A stretch of DNA of 11,465 nt from Candidatus Latescibacterota bacterium (GCA_012961755.1 DTYS01000263.1:1-11465); one strand, 5' to 3'; positions 1 through 8,018 are shown, counted from the first letter of the stretch. Notes: a model not told the origin generated them from the sequence alone. Numbers and translations: made by a program.

Positions 1-992
1 AGGAGGAGTACAGGAACTTGGAGGACTGGGAGAAGGGGCCCGTAAGGACGGATGCGGCCAACTGGAGCCCCTGGTCCAACCTCCTTAAGGCCGAGGCCGC
101 GGGGACCTTGGAGCTTCCCCTGGATTTCCTTCCCGGCCCCCGGAGGTACTTCCAGTTTCGTCTTCAGTTCGAAGGAACTTCCCAGGGGGCCATGCAGGTG
201 GACCAGCTTTCGGTCCTTTACTCCCTACCTTTGGCGGACGGCGCCTTCGGGGAGGTGGCGCTCCTCGGTCAGCCCACTCCGCGGGCCGGGGTGGCGACCA
301 CCCGGACCGGAAGGGAGACCACTTTCACCTACGACGTGAGGGCGGAGTTTCACTCCGAAGGCCTTAGAGGTTACGACGGCATCAGGATAGAGACGCCGGG
401 CAGGCCTTCCTTCGTGGAGCTCCTTATGGGCAGTCCCCTCTCCGAGGTGGAGCCCGACAGCGTGAGGATCGGGGAAGGAAGCTTAGAGGTCTACTTCCCC
501 TCGCACAGGGTGAGGAACGACCTTACCCTCAGGGTGGTGTTCAAGGCAACCCCTTTGGTGTACAGCACCCTCTTCAGGGGATGGCTTCTGGACACGGGAG
601 GGAGCCTACCTCAGCCCATATTCCCGGGGGATGCGAACAGGGAGGTCTCTACGAACACCCTGTGGGTGTTCGGCTCGTTGGAGGAGCCTTTGAGGGATGT
701 AAGGGCCTCTCCCGTCCTGACCCCCGGGATGGGGGACGTGGCCGAGGTATCCTACGAGATAGTCCAGCTCATGGAGGAGGCATCCGTGGAGGTTGTGGTC
801 TACGATCTATCCGGGCGTTTGCTCAGAAGGCTGTTCTCGGGCGAGCGGGGGCCGGGGAGGTACGAGGAGAGTTGGGACGGGAGGGACGGAAGGGGGAGGC
901 CCGTACCTCCGGGGGTATACGTCCTTGAGGTATCGATGGATACGCACACCAAGGTCTTCAGGAAGCTCAGGACCGTCACGGTGGTCTACTGA
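1..992 (+). CDS. Secreted discoidin/FlgD-Ig family protein, paralog 1 (5' truncated)
   Basis: This is the C-terminal ~329 residues of a larger secreted protein. The frame is open from base 3 without a stop, so the start lies to the left, and the TTG at 18 is internal because the family motif region already begins there. The visible part starts with the W-S-P-W-S motif (63-77), continues through a beta-rich region with R-Y-F-Q-F-R, then a domain with Y-D-V-R-A-E-F and G-Y-D-G-I (about 330-390) and P-G-D-A-N (about 628-642). It ends in a FlgD-like Ig domain with Y-D-L-S-G-R (801-818), W-D-G-R-D-G (873-890) and P-P-G-V-Y. It aligns along its whole visible length with the last ~330 residues of the next gene, so the full protein was probably about 690-770 residues with an N-terminal discoidin domain. 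FlgD-like Ig domains are known at the C-termini of secreted and surface proteins. Function is unknown; a surface glycan-binding or structural role is inferred. Unlike its two paralogs it lacks a cysteine pair in the last domain. Confidence 0.85.
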   Translation, partial: EEYRNLEDWEKGPVRTDAANWSPWSNLLKAEAAGTLELPLDFLPGPRRYFQFRLQFEGTSQGAMQVDQLSVLYSLPLADGAFGEVALLGQPTPRAGVATTRTGRETTFTYDVRAEFHSEGLRGYDGIRIETPGRPSFVELLMGSPLSEVEPDSVRIGEGSLEVYFPSHRVRNDLTLRVVFKATPLVYSTLFRGWLLDTGGSLPQPIFPGDANREVSTNTLWVFGSLEEPLRDVRASPVLTPGMGDVAEVSYEIVQLMEEASVEVVVYDLSGRLLRRLFSGERGPGRYEESWDGRDGRGRPVPPGVYVLEVSMDTHTKVFRKLRTVTVVY

Positions 993-997
993 GGAGG
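991..997 (+). promoter_or_regulatory. Ribosome binding site for paralog 2
   Basis: GAGGAGG overlaps the TGA stop (990-992) of the upstream gene and sits 7 bases before GTG 1005. It supports the GTG start and suggests translational coupling. Confidence 0.8.
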
Positions 998-1004
998 CCT
1001 GTAG

Positions 1005-3074
1005 GTGAAGGTTAGATCGTTGACCTCGGTTCTGCTCCTCGTAGCGATTCCGACGGGGGTCTTAGCCCAGAGGAGGCTCATGGTCGTGGGCGGCGGGGGG
1101 AGGCCGTGGGAGGAGGTCGCCCAGCTTTCGGTGGCGTTGGACTACGGGACCGTACCCGGGGCGGTACAGCCGAGGGAGCTTAAGCCCTGGGAGAACATCC
1201 TCACACCTCCACCCGGAGGGAGGGAGCTTACTAACATATTCGGCCTCGAGTGGTACAGGAGGGGGAAGAGGGGGATGGAGGCGGAGATGAAGACCCTCGG
1301 CCTTCATCCAAGGATCTGGCAGGCCGAGAACGGCTGGGTGTCGGCGGAGCTTATAGATGGGGATACCCTCAACTGTGAGACCTTGAAGACCCTCGTGCCG
1401 AGGGACGAGTACTATAGGTTGGGCACCGTGACTGGAGGTGCTTGGGAGTTCGGGTACGCCATACTGGACCAGGAGGTGTATACCATAGATCTGGGGATAC
1501 CCGTCCCGGTGAACAGGATAAGGTTCTTCCCCCCTCAGAAGGGGGTGGACAGGAGGGGAGGGCTCTACAGGGACGACTTCCCCAAGGCTTACGAGGTCTC
1601 GCTCGCTTTGAAGCCCAAGGGATACCTCCTCACCGAGATAGAGGATGTCCCCAACTACGCCTATCATTCCTTGGAAAATGTGGTGGCGCGTACCACGGCC
1701 AACTCGAAGAGCATAGTCGAGGTGACCTTCCCAACCCAGTTCGTGCGCTTCATAAGGCTCAAGTTCAACCTCATGCCCCAGACATATACGTTGGCGGAGA
1801 TCCAGGTGTTCGGGGAGGGTTTCCCACCCAATGCTTGGTACGTCTCTAAGGCCATATCGTTCGGGGAGCCCGTGAACTTCGGGAGGATCTTCTATAAGTT
1901 TAGGAAGTTCAGGAGGACGGCCATCGGGGAGTACTTTGAGGACGAGAGCGCACCCGTGAAGCTCACCCTGGAGACCAAGACGGGTTCGGACGATACCCCC
2001 ACCGCTTACCACATAGTGGGAGAGCTCGGGGACGAGGTGGAGGTGAGCAGGAGGGAATACGAGAGGGCCCCGGCCCCACGGGTCGGCCAGGCGCCCCTTC
2101 CCGGCATGAGAGGCTCGGTCACGGAGGACGACAAAAACTGGGACCCCTGGTCCTCGCCGTACGGAAGCTCGGGGGAGGAGGTCCGCTCTTCGGATGGTAG
2201 GCAGTACCTCCAGTTCAGGTTCAGGTTGGAAAGTGAGGACCCCTTCGCCTTCGGAAGGTTGGACTCCTTGGCGTTCGAATATTCCTCCCTTTTAGCAGCT
2301 AAGATCTTGGGAGAGATTTCCTTGGCGGACGAGCCCAGTCCGCCGGGGGGCGTCGTGGAGGTCCCCGCTGGCGTAGACACCCTCTTCGTCTACGACGTAA
2401 GGGCTGAGTTCACCTCCCCGGGGCAGGAGGGGTTCGACGGGGTGAGCTTGGAGGTCCCCCCTGGGACCAGGTTCGTGGGACTGGAGATGGGGGAGCCGTT
2501 CAGGGACGTCGCTCCGAGGGAGGTGGTGGAGGGCGATGGGGAGATTACGGTCCTTCTCCCCTCCAGGATTACTATGGGAAATAACTTGCCCGTCAGGCTG
2601 AAGTTCAGGACCGCGCTTCTAAGTTCGGGGGTGTACTTCGCGGGGAGGGCCTTCAACACCGAAGGGGAGAACCTCCCGCAGTCCATAGACCCCGGGGACG
2701 CGAACCCCGACGTCTCTACGGATGGGCTTCAGGTCTTCACATCCGAGCAGTCCCTCGGACCCCTCTCCTCCTTCGGCGTCCACCCGGAGGTCGCCACCCC
2801 AAACGGGGACATGATGGACGAGGAGACCGTGGTTTCGTTTCACATATTCCAGGTGGAGGGGGTGTCGGTGGAGGTGGAGGTTAGGGACCTGAGCGGCAGG
2901 AGGATAAGGGAGCTATTCTCGGGGAAGCTCCCGAAGGGGAGGTATCACTTGAGGTGGGACTGCAGGGACGAAGGTGGAAAGCTCGTGCCTCCGGGCGTGT
3001 ACCTCTGTAGGGTCGTGGTGAGCACCGGGAACGGGAGGTCCGAGGGAACCGGACTCGTCTGTGTGGCGTATTAG
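1005..3074 (+). CDS. Secreted discoidin/FlgD-Ig family protein, paralog 2
   Basis: A 689-residue secreted protein starting at GTG 1005, 12 bases after the upstream stop, with an ideal Shine-Dalgarno. Residues 1-21 form a Sec signal peptide (K2/R4, hydrophobic core, cleavage after V-L-A before Q22). Residues ~130-272 look like a discoidin (F5/8 type C) beta-sandwich, with T-I-D-L-G at 160-164, R-F-I-R-L-K-F and A-E-I-Q-V-F-G near 264-270. W-D-P-W-S at 379-383 opens the region shared with the neighbours, followed by R-Q-Y-L-Q-F-R-F, Y-D-V-R-A-E-F, G-F-D-G-V and P-G-D-A-N. Residues ~595-689 are a FlgD-like Ig domain (P-N-G-D, then R-D-L-S-G-R at 627-632, W-D-C-R-D, P-P-G-V-Y-L-C). Discoidin domains often bind glycans, so a surface or periplasmic carbohydrate-binding role is inferred. 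No catalytic domain is recognisable. The middle part resembles paralog 1 most, while the C-terminal cysteines match paralog 3. Confidence 0.85.
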   Translation: MKVRSLTSVLLLVAIPTGVLAQRRLMVVGGGGRPWEEVAQLSVALDYGTVPGAVQPRELKPWENILTPPPGGRELTNIFGLEWYRRGKRGMEAEMKTLGLHPRIWQAENGWVSAELIDGDTLNCETLKTLVPRDEYYRLGTVTGGAWEFGYAILDQEVYTIDLGIPVPVNRIRFFPPQKGVDRRGGLYRDDFPKAYEVSLALKPKGYLLTEIEDVPNYAYHSLENVVARTTANSKSIVEVTFPTQFVRFIRLKFNLMPQTYTLAEIQVFGEGFPPNAWYVSKAISFGEPVNFGRIFYKFRKFRRTAIGEYFEDESAPVKLTLETKTGSDDTPTAYHIVGELGDEVEVSRREYERAPAPRVGQAPLPGMRGSVTEDDKNWDPWSSPYGSSGEEVRSSDGRQYLQFRFRLESEDPFAFGRLDSLAFEYSSLLAAKILGEISLADEPSPPGGVVEVPAGVDTLFVYDVRAEFTSPGQEGFDGVSLEVPPGTRFVGLEMGEPFRDVAPREVVEGDGEITVLLPSRITMGNNLPVRLKFRTALLSSGVYFAGRAFNTEGENLPQSIDPGDANPDVSTDGLQVFTSEQSLGPLSSFGVHPEVATPNGDMMDEETVVSFHIFQVEGVSVEVEVRDLSGRRIRELFSGKLPKGRYHLRWDCRDEGGKLVPPGVYLCRVVVSTGNGRSEGTGLVCVAY

Positions 3075-3078
3075 GAGG
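3073..3078 (+). promoter_or_regulatory. Ribosome binding site for paralog 3, overlapping the previous stop
   Basis: AGGAGG begins inside the TAG stop codon (3072-3074) of paralog 2 and lies 5 bases before ATG 3084. A ribosome terminating on paralog 2 would sit directly on this site, so coupled translation is likely. Confidence 0.75.
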
Positions 3079-3083
3079 CGGTC

Positions 3084-5393
3084 ATGCTCGTAGTGGTCCT
3101 TTTTATGACCTTTTCCCAAGGGATCGCGGGGGAATACGTGGTACCACGGGACCTCCCCTGGGAGAAGTGGAAGTATCCGAAGGGGCTCTTGAAGTTCGGC
3201 GAAGACGGGAGCGTGGAGTTGAGGTGGTTCAGGAGGGAGGTAGATCCCATAGAGAACGCAGGGGAATTCCAACATAAGACGGTAGAGAGGGGTATCGTGA
3301 GGGGTGGCCTGAGGGCCGGGTCCGACGAGGGGGGGCTGAGGTACCTTACGGACGGGAGGGAGGACACGTACTGGAAGCCCGACCCGGACGATCCCCTGGA
3401 GGATTGGTGGGTGGAGGTCGACTTAGGGAGGCTCGTCCTGGTCAAGGAGATAAGGCTCGTATTCCCGGACACGGTAGGAGCCAGGCCGTTCAGGGACTTC
3501 GCGGTATATGTGAGCGAGGGAGCCGGCCTTTCGGGCCAGAAGGACCTGCACAGGTTCATAAAGGTAGGGGCGACTACGAAACCCAACACGGAAAGGGAGG
3601 TGGATTACAAACTCTTCACGGTGGACCAGGGCATGGCCACGGGCGAGAACCTGGTGACGTCGGATACCTTGGGCTTCATGGCCGTGCAGTACATAAGGTT
3701 CGTAGCTCAGGCCAAAAGTCCTGATGCGGCCCTGGCCGAGATAGACGTCAGGGCTGTGGGAGATAACATAGCTTTGGGGACGATAAAGAGGGACGGGAGC
3801 GTAAGGGCGGGGGAGAAGTTCACCCTGAAGGCCCCCAACATCTTCGATGGGACGGTGGACCAGTACTTGGTCCTGAACGCGACCAGGCCGGCGTTGGCCT
3901 TCTGGAAGACGGGGGGACAGTGGTTCGAATGGGACCTCGGGGCCGCGTTCTGGCTGGATCAGATAGTTATACTCTCCTGGCGGCCGGAGGAGTTGGGGAA
4001 GAGTTCCTTCCAGGCCGGGACGGGGGCCCTCGGATATGCCCTTTACACGTCGGACGGGACGAGGTTGCCCACGGCCGGAGGGGAGAGGATAATGGGTAAC
4101 TACGATTACCAGCTCCTTTCCTTGGTGGACAACAGGAGGACTCCGAGGAGGTACAAGTTCGTGCACACCTTCCCGAGGAGGAAGGTTAGGTACATATTCT
4201 ACCATCACGAGTACGGCACCGGCATCTACGGGTACTACATATTCGAGATAATGCTCTACGGCGAAGGGTACCCGGCGGAGGTGGAGATGACCTCCCCCTT
4301 CATAGACTTGGGAGGGGCTAAGAGCTTGCTCAGGGTGGAATGGGAAGCCGAGACACCTCCCGGCACGAGCGTTACGATAAGGACGAGGACGGGGGACACC
4401 TTGGAGAGGGAGAGGCACTATTACCTTCCCAACGGCAAGGAGGTCCAGGAGGACAAGTGGAAGAGCCTACCTCCTGTGATCAGGCAGAGGGGAAGGGTGG
4501 AGGAGATCTTGAGGCCGGGGGCGGACTGGAGCCCATGGAGCAACGCGTACCGGGTTCCGGGGGAGGAGTTCGCCTCGCCCACCCCGAGGAGGTTCGTGCA
4601 GCTTAAGGTGTGCTTCTCCACGGAAGACCCGATGTTGGCCCCGAGGTTGAGGAAGGTATCGATCCCATACTACGATCCCCTCGTGGGGGGAGGTGTGGTG
4701 GGGAGGATATCCCCGAGGGAGGCCGCGCTCGGCGTGCCCACGTACTTCGCCTACGCGTTGAAACCCTCGGCTGGGCCAGGGGACGTCGGTTTTGATGAGG
4801 TCCTAATAAAGGTGCCGTCCCCCGCCGACTCCGTCTCTGCGGAGGTGGGGGGGAAGGAGGTCAATGTCTCCTACACCGTAAGTGGGGATTCCCTGTTGGT
4901 GAAGCTCCCCCGCCATGTTAAGGGGGACTCCGTGGTCGTGAGGTTCAGGACGACGGTGCTCAGGTATGCGACCCCCTTAGATGCGTTCGTGCTCAGCTCC
5001 CGCAGGCCCGGGATCTGGCAGGGGGTGAAGCCTGAGGAAGTGGGGGCCACGATGGTCTTCCTCCAGTCGGTTCCCGAAGGTAAATGTCTTATAAGGAATT
5101 TCTCCGTAGAACCTGAGGTCATCACCCCGGACGGGGACGGGAGGAACGACCTGGCCGAGGTGAGGTTCTACCTTGTTAAGGTCGAGAGGCCCCCCGAGGT
5201 CGGGATATACGACCTCGCAGGCAGGCTCGTGCGGAGGTTGGGGAGGAGGGCCGGGGTGGGATACAGGTACACCTGGGACGGGAGGGACGGCTCGGGGAGG
5301 CTCGTGCCCCCGGGGGCGTACCTCTGCAGGGTGGAGGTGGACGCGGACGTGGGGTCCCAGTATGTGGGTCGCCTTTTATGCGTCGTGTACTGA
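3084..5393 (+). CDS. Secreted double-discoidin/FlgD-Ig family protein, paralog 3
   Basis: A 769-residue secreted protein. The start is fixed at ATG 3084, because the upstream TAG is in the same frame only nine bases earlier and no other start codon lies between. Residues 1-16 are a short, very hydrophobic signal peptide without a basic residue, probably cleaved after G-I-A-G. Two discoidin-like domains follow. The first is at ~75-230, with D-G-R-E-D-T-Y-W (90-97) and V-D-L-G (112-115). The second is at ~245-395, with F-E-W-D-L-G (281-286), R-Y-I-F-Y and E-I-M-L-Y-G near 388-393. W-S-P-W-S (482-486) opens the shared module, with G-F-D-E-V further on. The C-terminal FlgD-like Ig domain carries a complete T-P-D-G-D-G-R-N-D stretch (681-689), Y-D-L-A-G-R (709-714) and W-D-G-R-D-G (731-736). 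T-P-D/N-G-D-G-x-N-D is typical of C-terminal domains of surface proteins in FCB-type bacteria. A glycan-binding surface role is inferred; no enzyme motif is seen. Confidence 0.87.
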   Translation: MLVVVLFMTFSQGIAGEYVVPRDLPWEKWKYPKGLLKFGEDGSVELRWFRREVDPIENAGEFQHKTVERGIVRGGLRAGSDEGGLRYLTDGREDTYWKPDPDDPLEDWWVEVDLGRLVLVKEIRLVFPDTVGARPFRDFAVYVSEGAGLSGQKDLHRFIKVGATTKPNTEREVDYKLFTVDQGMATGENLVTSDTLGFMAVQYIRFVAQAKSPDAALAEIDVRAVGDNIALGTIKRDGSVRAGEKFTLKAPNIFDGTVDQYLVLNATRPALAFWKTGGQWFEWDLGAAFWLDQIVILSWRPEELGKSSFQAGTGALGYALYTSDGTRLPTAGGERIMGNYDYQLLSLVDNRRTPRRYKFVHTFPRRKVRYIFYHHEYGTGIYGYYIFEIMLYGEGYPAEVEMTSPFIDLGGAKSLLRVEWEAETPPGTSVTIRTRTGDTLERERHYYLPNGKEVQEDKWKSLPPVIRQRGRVEEILRPGADWSPWSNAYRVPGEEFASPTPRRFVQLKVCFSTEDPMLAPRLRKVSIPYYDPLVGGGVVGRISPREAALGVPTYFAYALKPSAGPGDVGFDEVLIKVPSPADSVSAEVGGKEVNVSYTVSGDSLLVKLPRHVKGDSVVVRFRTTVLRYATPLDAFVLSSRRPGIWQGVKPEEVGATMVFLQSVPEGKCLIRNFSVEPEVITPDGDGRNDLAEVRFYLVKVERPPEVGIYDLAGRLVRRLGRRAGVGYRYTWDGRDGSGRLVPPGAYLCRVEVDADVGSQYVGRLLCVVY

Positions 5394-5400
5394 AAGGAGG
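5393..5400 (+). promoter_or_regulatory. Ribosome binding site that sets the start of the barrel gene
   Basis: AAAGGAGG lies 7 bases before ATG 5408. It supports this ATG over the in-frame ATG at 5378, which lies inside the previous gene and would place ten polar and basic residues ahead of an otherwise normal signal peptide. Confidence 0.85.
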
Positions 5401-5407
5401 AGCCGAT

Positions 5408-8017
5408 ATGAGGAAGCTCGCCTTCTTAGGGGTTCTCCTCGCGCTGTCGTCGGGCGGAGGGTTCGGGATGGAGGTGGGGTTGTTCAACCCTTACGCCACG
5501 ACCGGACCACGGATATCGCCCGAGACTTTGGTCCCCACCTTGAGGAAGTGGTACCTGCCGCAGACCTTGTACTACCTATACGGCTGGAAGGGTTGGGACT
5601 ACACGAACTACGCCCGGGACCTCTACAGGAGATATGTGGACATAGAGCTCGAGGGGAGGAGGTACTACGACATATACGGCAACTACATCACGAAGGGATG
5701 GGCAGTATACAGCTGGACCCAGGAACATCCCATGGACTTCGGGAGCTCGATCATAAAGTACAGGTTCCTGAGGGACTGGTTCGACAGGCTTGTGGTCTCG
5801 TCGAGCTCCAAAGGCGAGTACCACACGGCCCTCACGATAGGGGAGGGGATAAGGACCACCCTCACTCCCCTGACCTTCTCTAAGCCCCTCTTCGACGGCC
5901 TCCAGTGGGACTTCGTGAGCGACAAGTACGCCTTCACTTTCCTGGCTTCCAGGATAGACAACCCTGGGATACTCCCGAGCGGGGGGGAGTCAGCTCCGGC
6001 CAAGCTCTCCACTTTCGCTAATCTATTGGGGTTCAGAGGAGTGGCCCAACTCGGCGACTTCGCGAAGGTCGGGCTCACATATGTGAACGCGAGCCTCCAG
6101 AACAGCTCCGTCCCCATGGACAAGAGCTCCCTGAGGGGGGTGCTCAGCGGAGCCCTGAACGCGGGGAACGTGAGGACCCTGCTCGTGAGGCTCTCTGACG
6201 ACTCCCCTGAGGACGGGGAGGGTGGGGCCTTGCTCTTCAGGGAGAGGATATTTGTGGACGGGGTCGAGCATCCTGAGATAGTCAGGAACCGCCTCGTGGA
6301 GGGTGGGACCAGGAGGAGGGGATTGTTGGAGGCGAGCGGGGACAACACGGTGACGCTCATATACGACATAGAGCACGACTTCAGGCCGGGGGTCGAGGAC
6401 AGGATAACCGACTTCAGAGAGATACGTAGGATAGAGGTGGTCCTGGTCCTGGCGAACGATTACAGGGTCGAGGTCTCCTCCAACATGCAGACCAACGCAG
6501 CAGGGGAACCGGTGTACCTCCTGGTAGCGAGGGCGCCGGGGAACGTAAGGGACGGTTCCAACCAGACCGTGGTCAGGTTCCAGTACGGCCTTCCCACAGC
6601 GAACGAGCTGGGAGGGGTCACCCTCGAGGTGAACGACTTTAAGGGGTTTAACTTCAAGGGGGAGTATGTACTGAACAACAGGTACAGGAGGTTCCCGAAC
6701 CAGAACATAAGGACGGACCAGGCGCTTGCTTCGGACCGTTACGAGGCCTTCTACGCTACGGCCTCGCAGACGGCCTACCCATGGTTCGCATACGGGGAGG
6801 TCTTCCACATAGACCCGGACTACTCGACTTCCATGTTCATACCTGACGCCGGGAGGATAGATTTTGAGAACAAGCAACACTATATGTACGAGTTCGTGGA
6901 CGACAACGACGACCAGGACAGGTACCCGGACTGGGGGAGGAGGTACACCGGGATATACTCTAACAACATCCCGGACAGGGAGGTTTTCCCGGGCCTCGAC
7001 GAGAACAACGACCTAATATCCGACTTCAACGAGAACGATAACCTCCTCCCCGATTACGAAGAGCCCTTCCTGAGGTACGACGTCGATCCTCCAGAGTTCC
7101 TGTTCGGGACGGACATGAACAACAACACCGTGATAGACAGGTTCGAGAACGACGACCAGCCCGATTATCCCTACAGGAGGGGACATAAGGGATACAACGT
7201 ATACATAGGTGTGGAGATAACCCCGGGAAGCAGGCTCATGGTGGGCCACCTGAGGGAGGAGGAGATAGCCAGCGACAGGAGGAGCGAGTCCACATACGGG
7301 CTCCTGACCTTGGACAGGGACTTTCCGAGGGAGGGGTTGGAGGTGAAGTTCATGGACTTCGTAAGGAGCGTGAGGGACGACATCCCCGACGACCTGATAC
7401 AATGGGTCCAGCCCCCGTTCTCCGCTGGCATGCTTCAGGAGTTCTCCGACCCCCTCGTGGCCCTTAACACCTTTATGAACACCACCTACCTCGAGGTGAA
7501 CTGGAATAAGTTCTTCCCCCTTAGGAACAAGTTCAAGTACGAGATCTACCATCAGAGGGGGACACAGGCGAAGGGTAAAAGGGACAGAAAGTTCTTCGGA
7601 ATGATAAACAAGGCTGATTATAAGATCCAGCTATTCAGGAACTTAAGCATCTGGCCGAGGTGGAAACAGATGTACAAGTACGAAGTTCCCACACAACCCT
7701 GGGCGTTGAAGAGGAAGGAACTTTCCGAGATATTCTCCCTCCTCCTGACCTACGCCTTCACCGAGCAGCTGAGGCTGGAGTCGGGGGTGGAGTACGAGAT
7801 CTTCGACAACCTCATGAGGAAGCCCCAGACCTCTCCTCCCGGGTTCGTGGAGGACTTCAGGAAGCTCACCTTGGCCTTCCAGATATCCAACACGAGCAGC
7901 TACATGGGCTACAAGCTCACCTCCAACGCGGGTGTGAGGAGGATGGAGAGGAAGGTCGGAGGGCAGAAGGAGACCAACACCATGGCCTTCGTCACCGTAT
8001 ATGTCGGGATGGAGTGA
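5408..8017 (+). CDS. Predicted outer-membrane beta-barrel protein with Asp/Asn-rich segment
   Basis: An 869-residue protein starting at ATG 5408, 14 bases after the previous stop. Residues 1-20 are a signal peptide (R2, K3, hydrophobic core, Gly/Ser-rich end). The mature part has no cysteine, is rich in Tyr, Trp, Phe, Arg and Asp, and contains many alternating polar/hydrophobic stretches, all typical of outer-membrane barrels. The last ~200 residues in particular read as consecutive amphipathic strands. Residues ~498-589 are extremely rich in Asp and Asn (D-D-N-D-D-Q-D at 498-504, D-E-N-N-D at 531-535, N-E-N-D-N at 541-545, D-M-N-N-N at 569-573), resembling calcium-binding loops. I recognise the style of large outer-membrane or surface proteins in uncultured FCB-related bacteria but cannot assign a named family. 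No TonB box or plug domain is evident and the C-terminus (V-G-M-E) lacks the usual terminal aromatic residue. Its place between surface binding proteins and an importer suggests a channel or anchoring role. This is inferred. Confidence 0.8.
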   Translation: MRKLAFLGVLLALSSGGGFGMEVGLFNPYATTGPRISPETLVPTLRKWYLPQTLYYLYGWKGWDYTNYARDLYRRYVDIELEGRRYYDIYGNYITKGWAVYSWTQEHPMDFGSSIIKYRFLRDWFDRLVVSSSSKGEYHTALTIGEGIRTTLTPLTFSKPLFDGLQWDFVSDKYAFTFLASRIDNPGILPSGGESAPAKLSTFANLLGFRGVAQLGDFAKVGLTYVNASLQNSSVPMDKSSLRGVLSGALNAGNVRTLLVRLSDDSPEDGEGGALLFRERIFVDGVEHPEIVRNRLVEGGTRRRGLLEASGDNTVTLIYDIEHDFRPGVEDRITDFREIRRIEVVLVLANDYRVEVSSNMQTNAAGEPVYLLVARAPGNVRDGSNQTVVRFQYGLPTANELGGVTLEVNDFKGFNFKGEYVLNNRYRRFPNQNIRTDQALASDRYEAFYATASQTAYPWFAYGEVFHIDPDYSTSMFIPDAGRIDFENKQHYMYEFVDDNDDQDRYPDWGRRYTGIYSNNIPDREVFPGLDENNDLISDFNENDNLLPDYEEPFLRYDVDPPEFLFGTDMNNNTVIDRFENDDQPDYPYRRGHKGYNVYIGVEITPGSRLMVGHLREEEIASDRRSESTYGLLTLDRDFPREGLEVKFMDFVRSVRDDIPDDLIQWVQPPFSAGMLQEFSDPLVALNTFMNTTYLEVNWNKFFPLRNKFKYEIYHQRGTQAKGKRDRKFFGMINKADYKIQLFRNLSIWPRWKQMYKYEVPTQPWALKRKELSEIFSLLLTYAFTEQLRLESGVEYEIFDNLMRKPQTSPPGFVEDFRKLTLAFQISNTSSYMGYKLTSNAGVRRMERKVGGQKETNTMAFVTVYVGME
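6899..7174 (+). other. Asp/Asn-rich, calcium-loop-like segment within the barrel gene
   Basis: Residues 498-589 of the encoded protein contain several D/N-x-D/N-x-D/N clusters spaced 8-30 residues apart, each followed by short hydrophobic or aromatic stretches (for example D-L-I-S-D-F-N, L-L-P-D-Y-E-E-P). Such spacing resembles thrombospondin type 3 or other calcium loops, but the glycine of a canonical D-x-D-x-D-G loop is replaced. Calcium binding is inferred. Confidence 0.55.
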
Positions 8018-8018
8018 G

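Noticed and set aside
18..20. TTG as true start of the first gene
   Set aside because: The frame is open to the window edge, there is no signal peptide after the TTG, and the paralog next door has about 360 more N-terminal residues before the matching point.
1062..2012. Long open frame on the minus strand opposite paralog 2 (316 codons)
   Set aside because: Same reasoning: biased composition, no motif, complete overlap with a well-supported gene.
3423..4418. Long open frame on the minus strand opposite paralog 3 (331 codons)
   Set aside because: Its product is rich in Pro, Arg, Gly, Val and His in a low-complexity way, has no ribosome-binding site or recognisable motif, and lies wholly opposite a gene with clear domain evidence. 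Purine-rich AGG/GAG codon use keeps the opposite strand free of stops.
1..5393. Discoidin/FlgD proteins as glycoside hydrolases or as flagellar hook-cap protein FlgD
   Set aside because: No catalytic module is visible between the binding and Ig domains, and only the Ig-like part resembles FlgD; the domain is widely reused in secreted proteins unrelated to flagella.
5173..5883. Plus-strand frame bridging the end of paralog 3 and the start of the barrel gene (236 codons)
   Set aside because: Overlaps two supported genes in another frame, has Gly/Arg/Trp-rich low-complexity product and no ribosome-binding site.
6023..6880. Long open frame on the minus strand opposite the barrel gene (285 codons)
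   Set aside because: No initiation signal or domain; its composition is that expected of a codon-bias shadow.
5408..8017. Barrel protein as a TonB-dependent (SusC-like) receptor
   Set aside because: No TonB box, no plug-domain motifs near the N-terminus and no terminal aromatic residue were seen, so this family is not supported.
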